A stretch of 64,000 nucleotides of DNA from Ophiodon elongatus (GCA_016806645.1 JACSYO010001698.1:1054001-1118000); one strand, 5' to 3'; shown: positions 1 through 12,783, numbered from the stretch's first letter. The notes: generated by a model not told the origin, from the sequence alone. Numbers and translations: made by a program.

Positions 1-713
1 AATTATTACCCAGTTGTAATAATAAAATGTTATATAATAATTATTAAATAATGTTCTACTAAACTGTGAGACTTGTACTGAACATTCCAATCAACTGCAT
101 TCTTACATCTCTATCAGATAAAATAATCCAAAACTATTTATTTGTATAGTGTCAAACCATAACAGAACTTATCCATCTTCCTCGCCCGGTTGGGATGAAA
201 GTGAGACGGAGAGAGATTTGGATGTGAAGGGAGTTAGCCGTGAAGCGAGGGAAGACAAAGGTCAAGGCTCATTTAAGGAGTCTGACCTTTAGGGTGAACC
301 AGCTATTCTCCTCTAAGTGACAAGCCTCCTGTTTTAGCTGTTGAACTGATAGCATTGATTGGTCATAATTATCATTGCCGTTTAAGGGTTAAATGGTTAA
401 TTATGAATATCCCCAAGAAAGAGACTGAGAGAGACAGAAAAGAGAACTAATAAAATAAATCGTACCAGTGAATATCATAGAATGACATAACAATAGCAGT
501 AAAAATAACAGAAATATGAGTACTACTACTATTAACAGCAATGGGTATAATAGAATAATAATAGCAGTAATGACAATGTAAATGATGTCATTAATATGTC
601 ATTTTTATGTCACTACTATGTTATGTCAGTCAGCTGTCTATAAACCTCTATCATATTGCTTACATTCAATCACATCGTTGTGAGACTGAGGGAATGCGGC
701 CTGCAGGATCCTG
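1..713. other. birc2 downstream flank / probable 3' UTR
   Basis: No gene is visible. The stretch lies just past the birc2 stop codon on the minus strand, so its right part is probably birc2 3' UTR. It is AT-rich, with degenerate simple repeats around 470-600 (ATA/AGT-rich). I did not identify a confident polyadenylation signal. Confidence 0.5.
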
Positions 714-3700
714 TTATGAGAGGAAGGTTCGGACCGTGCCTTTGACCAGGCCTCTGCAGATCGGGCACTTTCGCAGTGATGGCGCGCACTCTTTGCACAC
801 CACCAGATGTCCACATGGGATGAAGACAATGTTGACTTCCTTATCCATACACACCTTGCAGGTACGCTCCTCCTGCAGGCGCCGCAGCTGCTCCTCCATG
901 GGGAGGTCTGCAAAGAAAGACATTCATTTGTCCTCAAAATCCAACACGTTAGGACATTGCTGCTCGTCTTGTTTACCGTCGGTCATTCTTTAGATGGTGT
1001 CAAGTGACCCGCAGCAATCAAAACAGATTATAGTCACTGTCACTCTCTACATTAAAAAGTTAAAATGGCTCCACACAGTATTATTGGCTTTACCTGCAGT
1101 TCACACAGAAAAAACTGCATTACACACTTTACTTAGAAATTTCGCATCATGGGGTCAATATTAAATCTGTGACTTAAAATAGAAGTTACAAAATGCTTCA
1201 CAGTTAAAACAATTCAGCAAAAAAAACATTAAACTGGCAAGATTGTAAGTTCTGCCTGTGATCGGGTGTGTGTTAATACCTGAAAGATCTTGGCTTGGTG
1301 ATGCAGCTTCGTTTGATTGGGCTGAAAATGTGAAAGACAATATGTTGTTAGCTCAAGCTTTGGTGTTTCCCATTTATTAGCTAGACAATAGCAGCCCGAC
1401 AGTCTTGTTCGTCTCCGCGGCGACGCCGACAACCCAACTGTATTGAGAACACTGACTCCGTCTCGTTTAACATGCTTGGCGAGTGTGACTTTTTTTGGTC
1501 ACGAACATTAAAAGTTATACAACCAATGTGGTTATGATGAAATTATTTACTAGAGCACGGTGTATAAATACACAGTTACAAGTAAAAGTTCTGCATTCAA
1601 CTGTTACTCAAGTTAAAGTGTTGGCATCAAAATTACCAAAGGTCTCACATACCATTTCAAATAATATATTTATGATCATTGGATTATAATTATTGAGGGA
1701 TTATTGTGTTCATCACTTTAATGCTACAGCTGGTAAAGATGGTACTTATTTTAAGTACTTGATATACTTAATAATTAGGCTATATACTACTTAATAATAC
1801 ATCATAGTTTATTAGTTGATTTATATTTTGTAAAAAAAATCTGAATCTGCAAAGTAACCTAAATAGTAATTAATATTGTCAAATACATGTAGTGATGTTA
1901 AAAGTACAATATTTCCCTCTGAGATGTAGTGGAAGTATAAAGTTACATGAAATGGAAAGACTAGAGTAAAGTACAAGTACCTCAAAATTCTATTCAAGTA
2001 GAGTACTAGAGTAGCTATATGTACTTAGTTACATTCCACCACAGCTAGAACTAGAGCACAAAACTATTTACAAGAGAGTTCTTCATAGATCAAGCCTTCA
2101 TTTTGCTCTCAAAGTGCACCAGATTGATGCATTTAACTTTAAAATGTACAAAACCTTATTGTGGGGGCGTACGCCCCCTGAGCTCTGAGAAGGTCCCGAG
2201 TATTGTAGGCCATACCGATGTAATAAAAGAGTCATAGAGTAGCATGCCATGAAAATAATAAAAATGTCACAAAAGAAGTGATAATATAGTTTGACATAAA
2301 AGTCATAGTACAGTATTCCGTAAAAATATATATTTAAAATAAGGGTCATAGTAGAGTATGCAAAACAAAATGCAACAAATAAAGTCAAATGATTGTATGC
2401 CTTAAAAATGTCATATTATAGGATGACACGACTAGAATTTACCCTTTGCGATGGTATGAATCCGCCAACCAGTAAAGTTGCAGTTTACAGCCACGTTTGT
2501 CCAAAACTCATCAGGTCATCATACTACCCTATTATTAATATTCAATCCTCGTATTTTAAGTGCTGATAGTTACACAGAGCCTAAGCTCAACTTCTTGGTG
2601 GCCAACTATATCAAAAGGTGGATGTTGTTTCTGTGACGAGTACAAACATAAGAGACGTACCCATGAGATCTCTGAGCAGGTGGACGTCGTTTTTCTGGAT
2701 CCAGTTGCGAAAGACCTCGGCTGCAGCGTTTCCCTTGGTGAGAACGAGCTCGATGAGCCTGGCGGTTTGCTGCTGGGCCGACGTCTGGGACTTAAGACCG
2801 CTGTACTCCTCGATAGCTGCGGGTTAACAGGGAAGAGTTACTCACTATGGCGATTGTATAATCCAATTATTCTATCAAGAATAGGATTTTGCTGAATAAT
2901 CGCTTGTCTGTCATGATTATTGTTGTTTAATTGTTTATTCACTTTATTTCTGCACTTGAAATTTCCCGTTACGATCAGAAATAATTCAATCTCACAGCTG
3001 TGGAAGAACTAAATCATGCGCTCCAAAGTAACTAATTAAATGTCCTTTCTACTAGTGGAGTTACAAAACATTTAAAAGATGTGGGAACACTTATTTCAAT
3101 ATCAGATTAAAATACAGGATCAAAAGAGAAACTCACATAAAACATTTTGCTCTCTTAAATGCTCCAGCACTGGCTCCACACTCTTCAGGCGCTGGATCAA
3201 TGCTGCCTGGTGTCTCTTCACAAAGGTGAAACCATCTGAAACAAAAGGAGAAAACTAAGTAATTAATTAAAAAGCTCGCTGGCCTGAGAGCAACTGATGG
3301 CACAAACAACACTGGAATTCATGGTTATTCATTTTAATAGACAATGCATTGGAGAGACATCCACATTTTCCGCGTCAGCTGTACCTGATGCCATCGCCTC
3401 TGCCAGCATCTCTCGCTCCTCCTCCCTTTTCTGGTCCTCGGCACTCAGCAGGTCAAAAACCAGCTCCTGGACTGTTCTGTAGTTCTCTCCACAGGTCAGG
3501 ATCTTGCTTTGGACCGTTTGCTTGACGAGACTACGCTCAAAGCCCATCTCTAAAGCGGACTTAATCACAGGGGTGTTCATCATGACAGCGTCCTCGGATC
3601 GCTCCTCTCCTGGACCGAGGTGAACCACTAAGAGGGGGGGGGGAGGGGGGAGCGTAAACACGTCAGGCTGGCTGATATGATTTCCCAACATTTCATCTTA

Positions 3701-6553
3701 TTATGAAAAATGTCTTACTGTACAGAGTCTAGAGATCCACTTTAATTCAAATCATTTTTTCTTGATTTTACATTGTTTCAAACTCACCAGGTGGATCCAC
3801 GAACTCTCTGGAGCTGCTGTCTCCATTTGTTAAAAGCTTTAAAAAGGGGAGAAAACAGAAAAATAAGCTTTTTTTTAATTACTTGTCCCATGGCAAATGC
3901 ATGAACCAATAACAGATTATTATGCTGCTCTCGACTGACCTGCTCAAACAGTCGAGGGAATCGAGCCTGAATCTGGTGAACAAACTCTTGTCCCTTCTCC
4001 TGGAGCAAATATTCACACCTGCAATTAACCACAATACAAACATTACATACAAAACATGTAAAAAGACAATCAGAATATTTGTCTTTTACTACAGTACAAA
4101 TTGCTCAGGACAACACATTTCAACACAGAGTCGAACACAAAAAGATTAAAAACAGCAGTATTTACCTCGGGAACCATTTTGCATGTTCCACCCATGGATC
4201 ATCTCCCGACTCCCAGCATCGTAGGCCTCCATCGCAGCAGAAACACTTGACATCATCGTTACGTCCTTGTGGGCAAAAACAAAGAGCTTTCAGTGTGACT
4301 CATGGTTTTTAGGGGGATTCGTAGAAAGAGTAAAACTTGGTTATTCTTATGAAGATGACTGTTTGAAACCAATCTGAATACAGGTTTGTTTTTCATCTTT
4401 TAGTTCCTCTTTTGCTTGAAACATTTAGTAAAGTGATTAAATGGGAATCCTGTATTTAGTATCAACATGTTTATAACAAGTTTTCCCTAAATGATTTCTT
4501 TGAGGACTTTCCAGCTCAAGTGAAAAAAAAACATACAAATACTAATTCTGATAAATATCTGTCTGCAGTGGACTTCCCCAGACAGGGGGAAACTCTGTTG
4601 CAAGGAAGGGGAAATAAATATTTTCATTCCAACCTTTCACCTGCAAGTTTTCAGTTAATTCTGTGTCAGACTTGTAGGACCTTTTAAATGACAGCGTTAA
4701 GATTTTAGGACAATGTTTGTCATAACATAGCTTATGTTTTGGCTGAAAATAAAACTTTAGCTTTCATTTAGAGTTTTGTCCACGTCATGAATGAGAGTCC
4801 AATATTCACCCTCCTTTTAGCTGCGACAAGGAGAAACCATAATAAGCTTGTCTCTTTGATATTGTCCGTACCTACATAGTAGAAGCCAGCTTTAGCCAGC
4901 TGGTCGGGCCTGACAGGGATACGAGAAGGCCAGTTGACAAAAGTGAGCAGCCTCTCTTCGCTCTGCTGCATGGCAGGGTTAGACACATTACTGAGGGCTG
5001 TGGCTCCTGATTGAGAAGTAACTCCTCCATACGCAGCTCCGGACAGCGACACGTTCTCAGCTCTCTCTCCACGCACAAATCGGCAGTTTGGATAATGCCT
5101 CTGGTGCTCGGATACGGCTTTGTCACCCGGCTCCCAGTTACTCAACTGCAAACACAACAAAACGTCAACATTTTATTAATACAGCCTCTTTGTGTATTTC
5201 TATCAAGACCTGTTAACAAAAATTGAAATAAGACATTCTAACAAGAAAAGTAAATGCATGAGTAATAGGTTAAGAAATACAACATACATGCGCAGGACAA
5301 CAAAAACAATCAAATGTAAAGATTTAAAAGGAAGATAATTAAATCAAAATGGAGAACAAATCTAAAATGACCAGCTTGGTCTCTCAAAATCCTCTGAACC
5401 AAGCATCAGGTAACAAGCTCCACCCAAGTTACATCCCAGAGATATAATAAAATAATAACTCTTCGGCTATTTGCTTCCACAGAGCAGCTGGGTTCATGCT
5501 CCTGTGGTCATGCATACCTGTCCACCACAGCTGAAGCAGGCCACCCGGTCGCCCTGGCCCAGGTAGTAGAAGCCTGCCTTGGCGAGCTCAGCTGGAGTTA
5601 TGATGGAGAGCGTCCAGGGGTGGAAAGTGTCCAGGCGGTCCTGCTCTCTGCGCATGCTGGGGTTGTGGCATGTTGGTCTTTGGTGGGACATGTCCTCTAC
5701 ACCACGAGAGCTGAGTGGGCTCGAGGGTGGTGGAGCAGAGAAGCCCATATTTAGGTACCCAACTGTCTCTTCACCATGGCTTGCTGTTGGGTTAGGAGCT
5801 GCGGGGCCTGGACCAGAAAGCTTGAAGAAAAATATGCAAAAAATTACAATTTGACTCGCGTAGCTTTATGCTACTGGGAAAGGCAACTACTGTAGTCAAA
5901 ACATTTTATCCCAATATATTGAGTATACTCATTGCTCTCCGATATCTCAAAGACAGATACAACAGAAACAAAACTATTCCAAAACATAGGGGCAACTTCC
6001 TTCTATAAAGCATATCTCATATTTTAGGAAACTTCCAGAGATCTTACTGGCATGGCTGGGGCAATGCGGAGTGGGGAGAAGGCGGAGTGAGAGGAGGAGA
6101 GCAGATTGGCTGTAGACGGGAGGCTCTGGATGAAGGAGCAGGAAGGCGAGAGCTGTCTGTGTTTCTCTGTTGGACAGTCTCCGGCCTGCCAGCCCTCTGC
6201 CGTCACGTTGCACCTGAAACACTGAACCCGGTCGCCCACGCCGGTGTAGAACCAACCTGCCCTCGCCAGACTACGCTCTGTGACTCCCGAAGGAGGGAAT
6301 CGAGCATAGGTTGAAATGCGGAAGAGCTCTGGGGATGAAAAACAATTCATATTGACACATTTCCTTAAGCACATACCAGAAGGTTGAATACAAAAATAAT
6401 CTTTCTTAAATATAAATATATATATATGATAAAAGGGAAAGAATAAAAGAAACTGGTACCTGAGGAGTTATCATATTGCAAGTCAGGAGGAGGCCCGCTG
6501 CGACACAAACCCATCAAAAACGGGTTGTTTTTGAGTTGAACAAGAGTTTCCAT
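714..6553 (-). CDS. birc2: Baculoviral IAP repeat-containing protein 2 (cIAP1-like E3 ubiquitin ligase)
   Basis: This is a RING E3 ligase that, in known vertebrates, ubiquitinates RIPK1 and NIK and restrains cell death and non-canonical NF-kB signalling in the cytoplasm. Eleven coding exons close in phase: 6460-6553, 6048-6328, 5518-5820, 4872-5145, 4166-4265, 3940-4018, 3788-3836, 3385-3627, 3137-3235, 2661-2816 and 714-907. They total 623 residues, against about 618 in human BIRC2. BIR1 has zinc ligands C68, C71, H88, C95; BIR2 has C220, C223, H240, C247; BIR3 has C325, C328, H345, C352. A UBA domain lies near 400-455 (ALEMGF motif), a CARD near 478-559 and a RING at about 577-612, ending GTVRTFLS. 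The start is the ATG opening METLVQL; the N-terminus is poorly conserved, so this is the least certain point. The CARD-RING linker is shorter than in human. Intron 1 (to 11680) is non-coding and holds a LINE. The 1.75 kb intron before the RING exon holds repeats. Confidence 0.97.
1550..2044. repeat. Decayed teleost inverted-repeat element (AGTACTTAAGTA family)
   Basis: The sequence is rich in AGTACTT/AAGTACT words. It contains the family signature around 1905-1990 (ATATTTCCCTCTGAGATGTA) and ends in TTACATTCCACCACAG. It resembles the better-preserved copy at 12324-12783. The left end is eroded, so that boundary is approximate. It sits in the last intron of birc2. The class (probably a non-autonomous DNA transposon) is inferred. 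Confidence 0.6.
2222..2425. repeat. Degenerate minisatellite-like array
   Basis: About five or six imperfect units of roughly 35-45 bases recur. Each contains variants of GTCATAG-TAG-ATGCCATGAAAA. The array lies in the last birc2 intron, just after a perfect 16-base palindrome at 2163-2178 (GGGGGCGTACGCCCCC). Confidence 0.5.
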
Positions 6554-7263
6554 TTTTTTTTGTTTTTTTAAGTTTAAGAAATATAAAGGGCAAAAGAGAT
6601 GTCCTTCAAAGGGAGAGGGGTTTGAGAAAACCCAAGGTCTCACTTTCTCACACCAACAAACTCACTCATACTGCAACAGAAAATAGTTAAACAGAGCAGG
6701 GGAGGAGGTGCTTAACTCAGAATACAGAAACAGAGAAGAGATAGTAAAAAAGAAAGTAAAGCTTGACTAAGAGCAAAACTTAATGTGGAAGAGCCAAAAC
6801 TACCTGTCCAGCAATCATCATCCTCACACAGTATTGGATACACACTGCAGGACATGCCCATGGATATATTTGTCATTAAACATCCCATTCCCTACATATA
6901 TCCTGAGGCTATACTTTACACCTGGATCCATTTTACCTGTACTTAGTAGAGAGTACTACCTCTGAGCATTTAACTGCTGAAACTTCAATATTTCTTCTTC
7001 AGTTACAGTCCCAGTGGATGTACGTCCAACAAAACACAACCTGTGCAGTAAAAAAGGATGGGCTATTTTAAAAAGCGTAATTAAAATGCTTCCTCAAATC
7101 AATTATCAGAATATTACACTGTGATCATATCACCCTGGATCAGTATACACTGTATTTAGATCAGACAGATTTAATATATTATGTAACCATTTAAACTTAA
7201 ACATGTGGTTTGTGATTATGTGTACAAACATTATAAACTAAATAAATCAAGCACAAAAGGGCG

Positions 7264-7265
<2 letters not shown>

Positions 7266-7316
<51 letters not shown>

Positions 7317-7318
7317 AC
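7266..7318. repeat. (CA)n microsatellite
   Basis: This is an almost pure CA tract with GC interruptions at the right end, in birc2 intron 1. Confidence 0.95.
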
Positions 7319-7639
7319 AGACCAAGGGATATGTGCTCTCAAACCCCTCCCCCCGTCTCGGACATCCCTTTTGTAGGTGTCTAAGCAGCCATAATCAAAT
7401 ACTAAAAAAACAATAAGAAAAATGTAATTCTTCTTTGGTAAGGATAATGGATGTTCCTCTTTAGTTTAATAATAACAGGACCTGTAGAAATAATGAAAAA
7501 ACAAAGACAGAAAAACGTTGAATTGTGTCCATGTAGAAATTCCTAATGGAGGATTTTAACCACTTGAAGTCATAGTCTGTAAATTTTACAAACTTAGACA
7601 TAATACAAGGTTAATCTTTACAATTAGCAGTTATAACCA

Positions 7640-7900
7640 AAGCGAGTAGGGCTTCAACAACTACTTCATCAATAAATCTGGCAATTATTTCAATGATTGT
7701 CAATTATGAATTTACTCTGCAAAATATCAGAAAATAGTCAAAAAAGTGTAAAACAATTTCCCAGAGCCCACATTAACAAGATTGTTTGGTCCGAGCAACT
7801 GTTCAAAAGCTTGATACTCAAGTAATGATTACATAAAAACAGAGGAAAGTGGTAAATCCCCACATTTGAGAAGCTAGAAACACAAACTGTTTGTTTCCGA
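7640..7900. repeat. Dispersed teleost repeat, 'CCCAGAGCCCA' family
   Basis: The stretch has the order GGGCTTCAACAACTA, AATTATTTCAATGATTGTCAATTATGAAT, TTTCCCAGAGCCCA, then CCCACATTTGAGAAGCTAGAAAC. I see the same words, mostly reversed, at 21150-21260, 22490-22800, 42060-42270 and near 62415-62600. Class unknown; boundaries approximate. Confidence 0.5.
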
Positions 7901-8270
7901 TAATGCAAACAAAATTTTTGTTTGCGTCCCTAAGTTGGGTAAATGGCTACGTATTTCAAACTACATGCCACCTGTTTTTAATGCAAGCCTAAATCAAAAT
8001 TACCCCGATGACAGTCAGGGTTTTCTCAAACTTTTTAAAGCTTTCCCAGAGCCACAGGTGAGTCATCACATTAACTACAGCCTACAACTATTTCTACTGG
8101 CTCAGTAACGTTATGTCTTTGTTGTCAGTTTCATCCCGATAGACCAATCAATTATTCAGCTAAATCAATGTTAATTTCGGAACTAAGAGTTATTATAATT
8201 TAACGCTGCTGGGTTCCCCCCCCCAGCAGGGTATGTTCGGTACTTTCCTACTCACTAGGTTAAGTTAGGT

Positions 8271-8306
8271 TATTCACCAGACATTTCCTGGTTTAGCTCT
8301 GATTAT
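8271..8306 (+). repeat. Left copy of direct repeat flanking the LINE
   Basis: A 36-base segment starting TATTCACCAGACATTTCCTG is repeated with about five mismatches at 11280-11315, immediately after the LINE 3' tail. This fits an old target-site duplication. A third partial copy (CACCAGACACTTCCTGG) at about 11319-11335 leaves open a pre-existing tandem repeat. Confidence 0.65.
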
Positions 8307-11279
8307 TAACTTAAATATCAGATCTATGTCATCTAAAGCTGTACTAGTAAATTATTTAATATCAGACAATCATATTGATTTATTTTGTCTTACTGAAACC
8401 TGGCTGTGTCATGAAGAATAGGTCAGCCTAAATGAATCAACTCCTCCAAGTCATATAAATACTCACATTCCTCAAGGCACCGGCCGAGGAGGTGGAGTTG
8501 CAGCCATCTTTGACTCAAGCCTTTTAATAAACCCTAAACCTAAATTAAACTACAACTCATTTGAAAGCCTTGCTCTTAGTCTTTCACATTCAAGCTAGAA
8601 AACAATACAGCCAATTCTATTTGTTATAGTGAACCGGGCCCCAGGTCCGTATCCTGATTTTCTATCTGAGTTTTTATCAAGTTTAGTCCTTAAAACTGAT
8701 AGTTATTATTGTAGGTGATTTTAATATTCATGTGGATGTTGATAATGATAGCCTTAGTACTGCATTTTATCTCATTATTAGATTTGATTGGCTTCTGTCA
8801 GAGTGTACAGCAACCGACTCACCGCTTTAACCACACCCTCGACCTTGTTCTTGCCTATGGCATTAAAATAGAACATTTAATAGTTTTTCCACAGAACCCT
8901 CTTTTATCAGACCATTACCTAATAACTTTCGAGTTTATATAAAAGTTTCTACACCAGATGTCTATCTGACAGTGTTTAGCTAAATTTAAAGAAGCGATTC
9001 CATCTGCATTTAATTCATTACCATATCTCATTATAACGGAGGACTCCTGTACTAACTTTAGTCCGTCCCAGATTGATCATCTAGTCGATAGTGCTACAGG
9101 CTCACTGAGACTGACACTAGACTCTATAGCCCCTCTAAAAAAGAAGATAATAAAACAAAAGAAGTTCGCTCCATGGTATAACCCTCAAACCCACAAATTA
9201 AAGCAAACATTGTGAAAGCTTGAAAGGATATGGCGTTCCACCAATTTAGAAGAATCTCAGTTAGTTTGGCAAGATAGTCTTAAAACATATAAGAAGGCCC
9301 TCCGTAATGCCAGAGCAGCTTATTACTCATCAATAATAGAGAAAAATAAAAACAACCCCAGGTTTCTCTTCAGCACTTTAGCCAGGCTGACAAGAGAGTC
9401 GCAGCTCTGTTGAGCCGTGTATTCCTGTAGACCTCAGTAGAAATGACTTCATGAACTTCTTCAATGATTAGATTCTAATTCTTAGAGACAAGATTAATAA
9501 TCTCCTGTCCTCAACCAGTACTGATCTATCCTCAAATAGAGTAACCTTAGAAACAGCTGTAAACCCTGGTACATATTTAGATGGCTTTTCTCCCATCGAC
9601 CTTCACCAAGTGTCTTAAACAATTTCTACTTCTAAACCTTCTACCTGTCTCTCAAACCCCGTCCCGACGAGGCTGCTTAAAGAGGTTTTACTTTTAGTTA
9701 GTACCTCTCTACTAGATATGATCAATCTGTCTTTACTAACAGGTCATGTACCATAATCCTTCAAAGGCAATTTAGCACCTAACCAAGTTAAAAGGCAAGC
9801 AAGCCGATAAAGTTTCTTGTTAACAAGAAAGCCTTTAGTTGGTACCTCTACTAGATATGATAAATATGTCTTTACTAACAGATCATGTCCCAGTCTTTCA
9901 AAGTAGCTGTAATTAAACCTCTTCTCAAGAAGCCCACTCTTGATCCAGAGGTGTTGGCTGACTATAGACCGATCGCTAACCTTCCCTTCCTCTCCAAGAT
10001 CCTTGAGAAAGTAGTCGCAAATTAGTTGTGTGACTTTCTACATAACAATAGTTTATTTGAGGATTTTTAGTCAGGATTCAGAAAACACCATAGCACAGAG
10101 ACAGCACTGGTGAAAGTTACGAATTACCTTCTAATTGCATCAGATAAAGGACTTGTCTCCGTACTTGTCTTGTTAGACCTTAGTGCTGCGTTCGACACCA
10201 TTGCCCATCACATCCTATTACAGAGACTGGATTTGATTGGCATTAAAGTAACCGCACTAAGCTGGTTTAAGGCCTATTCATCACATCCATCTCAGTTCGT
10301 AAACGATGAATCCTCAATGAACACCAACGTTAGTCACAGAGTTCTACAAGGTTCTGTGCTTGGACCAATTCGATTCACCTTATATATGCTTCTTTTAGGC
10401 AATATTATCAGAAAACACTCCATAAACTTTAATTGTTATGCAGATGATACTCAATTATATCTATCGATCAAGCCAGATGAAACCAACCAGTTCACTAAAC
10501 GTCAAGCATGTCTTAAAGACATACAAACCTGGATGACCTGCAACTTCCTAATGTTAAACTCAGACAAAACTTTTAGTAAGTTATTTTACTAGGTCCAGAA
10601 CACCTTCGAAATCAATTATCTAATGATATAGTTTCTCTATATCTTAAGGAGCTTATAGTAGCATATTACCCCACCAGAGAGCTGCGCTCATTGAATGCGG
10701 GGCTACTTGTAGTTCATAGAGTCTTAAAAAGTAGGATGGGAGCCAGAGCCTTCAGTTATCAAGCTCCTCTTCTATGGAACCAACTTCCATGTTCAGTCCA
10801 GGTGGCAGACACAGTCACCACATTTAAGAGTAGACTTAAGACTTTCCTCTTTGATAGCTCTTATAGTTAGGGCTGGCTCAGGTTTGCCCTGGTCCAGCCC
10901 CTAGATATACTGCTATATACCTAGAGTGCTGGGGGATACACTGAGCTCCCCTCTCCTCTTCTCTCTCTCCTTCTGTATGAATTAATGTCCCATCAATGCA
11001 TAATACTAACTCTACTTCTTCCCCGGAGTCTTTGTGCTTTCTCACCTCACAGGTTTACATGGATGGTGGTTATATGCCCGACACCTACTGCTATCATCAT
11101 TGTTTTTAATAGTTGCATTGCTATTAGTATTGCCAATACCATTACTGCTTTTATCATCATTATTATTCTACTATATCCACTGTTGCTGTTATTATTGGTA
11201 GTTGTAATTTTTTCATCATGCCTATTCCTCTTAATTTGTAATTTTGAGCTATACAAAATAAATTGAATTGATTTTGAAT
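8307..11279 (+). mobile_element. Decayed CR1/L2/Rex1-superfamily LINE
   Basis: This is a non-LTR retrotransposon remnant in antisense orientation within birc2 intron 1. The 5' half shows endonuclease-like pieces in shifting frames: DLFCLTETWL near 8372, GRGGGVAAIFDS near 8483, and a VGDFNIHVD-type motif near 8712. The 3' half keeps a 160-codon open stretch (10110-10592) of reverse transcriptase with LDLSAAFDT, QGSVLGP and the catalytic YADDTQLYL. After about 10640 the reading jumps to the far C-terminal part (YYPTREL, then GARAFSYQAPLLWN), so an internal deletion removed the middle C-terminal region. Stops and frameshifts make it inactive. It ends in AATTGAATTGATTTTGAATT, a short-repeat tail typical of L2-like LINEs. 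It is probably 5'-truncated. The exact clade is unsettled. Confidence 0.88.
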
Positions 11280-11315
11280 TATTCTCCAGACACTTCCTGG
11301 TTTATCTCTGGTTAT
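11280..11315 (+). repeat. Right copy of direct repeat flanking the LINE
   Basis: This partner of 8271-8306 directly abuts the LINE tail. Mismatch between copies suggests an insertion old enough to have decayed with the element. Confidence 0.65.
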
Positions 11316-11639
11316 AATCACCAGACACTTCCTGGTTGTGTTGTAGTTCGATGCATTAACTTAACTATGTTGCTGAATATTTAGGAGGGCATTGGATTAA
11401 TTTAAACACATGTTTCGGTAGTAATGCATAATTTAAAACACAATTAGCCATCAGTTGACGAATGACAATAAAACAACCAACAGAAACCAGATAACACCAA
11501 CGGACATTAGCTTGCTAAAGCTAGCGTTTGCTAACGCGATGAACTTTAGCTCTTCGCTCATTAATCTGTGCAGCAACAGCTCGGAGGAACGAACCCGTCT
11601 GGTATCAGTGACACCGACATGAGATACGTTACACCAGGC

Positions 11640-11775
11640 CGCTCGGTAACGAGGACTTTCCAGTCGTTTGTCATACTCACTCTTTTTGTTATCCAGTCGG
11701 TGCGGAAAGTCCCGTCTCGAGCGAGCTGCTCGTGAGAGACGTCACGTCACCGCCCCGTTCTACTTCCGGTTATGG
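11640..11775 (-). promoter_or_regulatory. birc2: birc2 promoter and 5' non-coding exon with kB sites
   Basis: On the minus strand a GC-rich block contains an ETS-like CCGGAAGT (11763-11770) and two overlapping TGACGT CRE half-sites (11739-11750). A perfect kB decamer GGGACTTTCC lies at 11704-11713. A one-mismatch kB site on the plus strand (AGGACTTTCC) lies at 11652-11661. A strong donor AAAAAGA|gtgagt ends a probable non-coding first exon at 11681; its 5' end near 11760 is a guess. BIRC2/BIRC3 are established NF-kB targets, so these sites fit feedback induction. The motifs are seen; their use is inferred. Confidence 0.7.
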
Positions 11776-12323
11776 GAGAAACGAAAATAGAACACAAATG
11801 ATATGATTATATATTCGTTAATTCTCAGTCTCAGAGACCACAAACAGTCCCTATGTTCAGATGGATTACACAACATACATAAATCAGAAACTGCATGATA
11901 GGTGCCAGTAATGATTAGTGTTACAACATCTACGGCAAAGCGGTGACTTATTATTCTTCCAAACACTAAGGAAGCTATTTTATGAATGCATAACATGAAA
12001 TAGCCTACAAAAGAAAACAGAGACAAGCATTGAAACTGTTCATTTAGTCACCTTATTTTAAACCTGCCCAGAGAGTGGGTTTATTGAGCAACTTATGTGA
12101 TCTTCAAATCAATGTTATTCCCATGTTCATTTTGTTTTATAATGACATCAATGAAAACCTCCATTTGTTGTGTAAAACCACAATAACCAATTCCAGCAAC
12201 CTGCACATAGCTTTAAAAATCTGATTTATATATATATTTTTTAAACTTAAGCCTTTGTGAAAATCGACATATGTGAACAGATCATAATTTCCGACAAATA
12301 TTAATACAACATACCTACATTTG

Positions 12324-12783
12324 TAGTGGTGGAAGAAGTACTCATCTTTTACTTAAGTAAATGTAGCAACATCACTTTGTTGCTACATTTAGTTAATGTA
12401 GCAACATTAAGTACTTTGGTAAAAGTACAAAAGTATCAACAGCAAAATGTACTACAAGTATTAAAGTAAAAGTACTTGTTGGGCCAAATGATCCCTTTCA
12501 GAGAGTTATATTATTATATTTCTGAAATATTATCATAGATTTTTAACACATAAGGAGAATTTCAATGTTACAGCTGGTGGAGGTGGAGCACATTTAAACC
12601 ACTTTAAATACTGTTGCCTAGTTTAGTCTATACCACAGAATCATATTTTATAAATTGATATTCATGTTTTGTTTGTAAAATCTTTATCTCCAACTGTAAT
12701 AAAGTAGCATCAAGTAAAGCTAAAGTACCTCAAAAGTGTACTTAAGTACAGTACTTAATGTACTTAGATACTTTCCACCACTG
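12324..12783. mobile_element. Non-autonomous terminal-inverted-repeat element
   Basis: The left end AGTGGTGGAAGAAGTA (12325-12340) is the inverse of the right end TACTTTCCACCACTG (12769-12783). The inside has repeated AAGTACTT/AAAGTA words and no coding capacity. It belongs to a family very common in teleosts, with a decayed relative at 1550-2044. Assignment to a DNA-transposon class (hAT-like MITE) is inferred. Confidence 0.75.

Noticed and set aside
2222..2425. Regularly spaced repeats that could suggest a CRISPR-like array
   Set aside because: Units are degenerate with no distinct spacers, and the context is an intron of a vertebrate gene.
10985..11266. 93-codon hydrophobic plus-strand frame
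   Set aside because: It lies in the LINE 3' untranslated region; ATC/ATT-rich repeats give the Ile/Leu composition.
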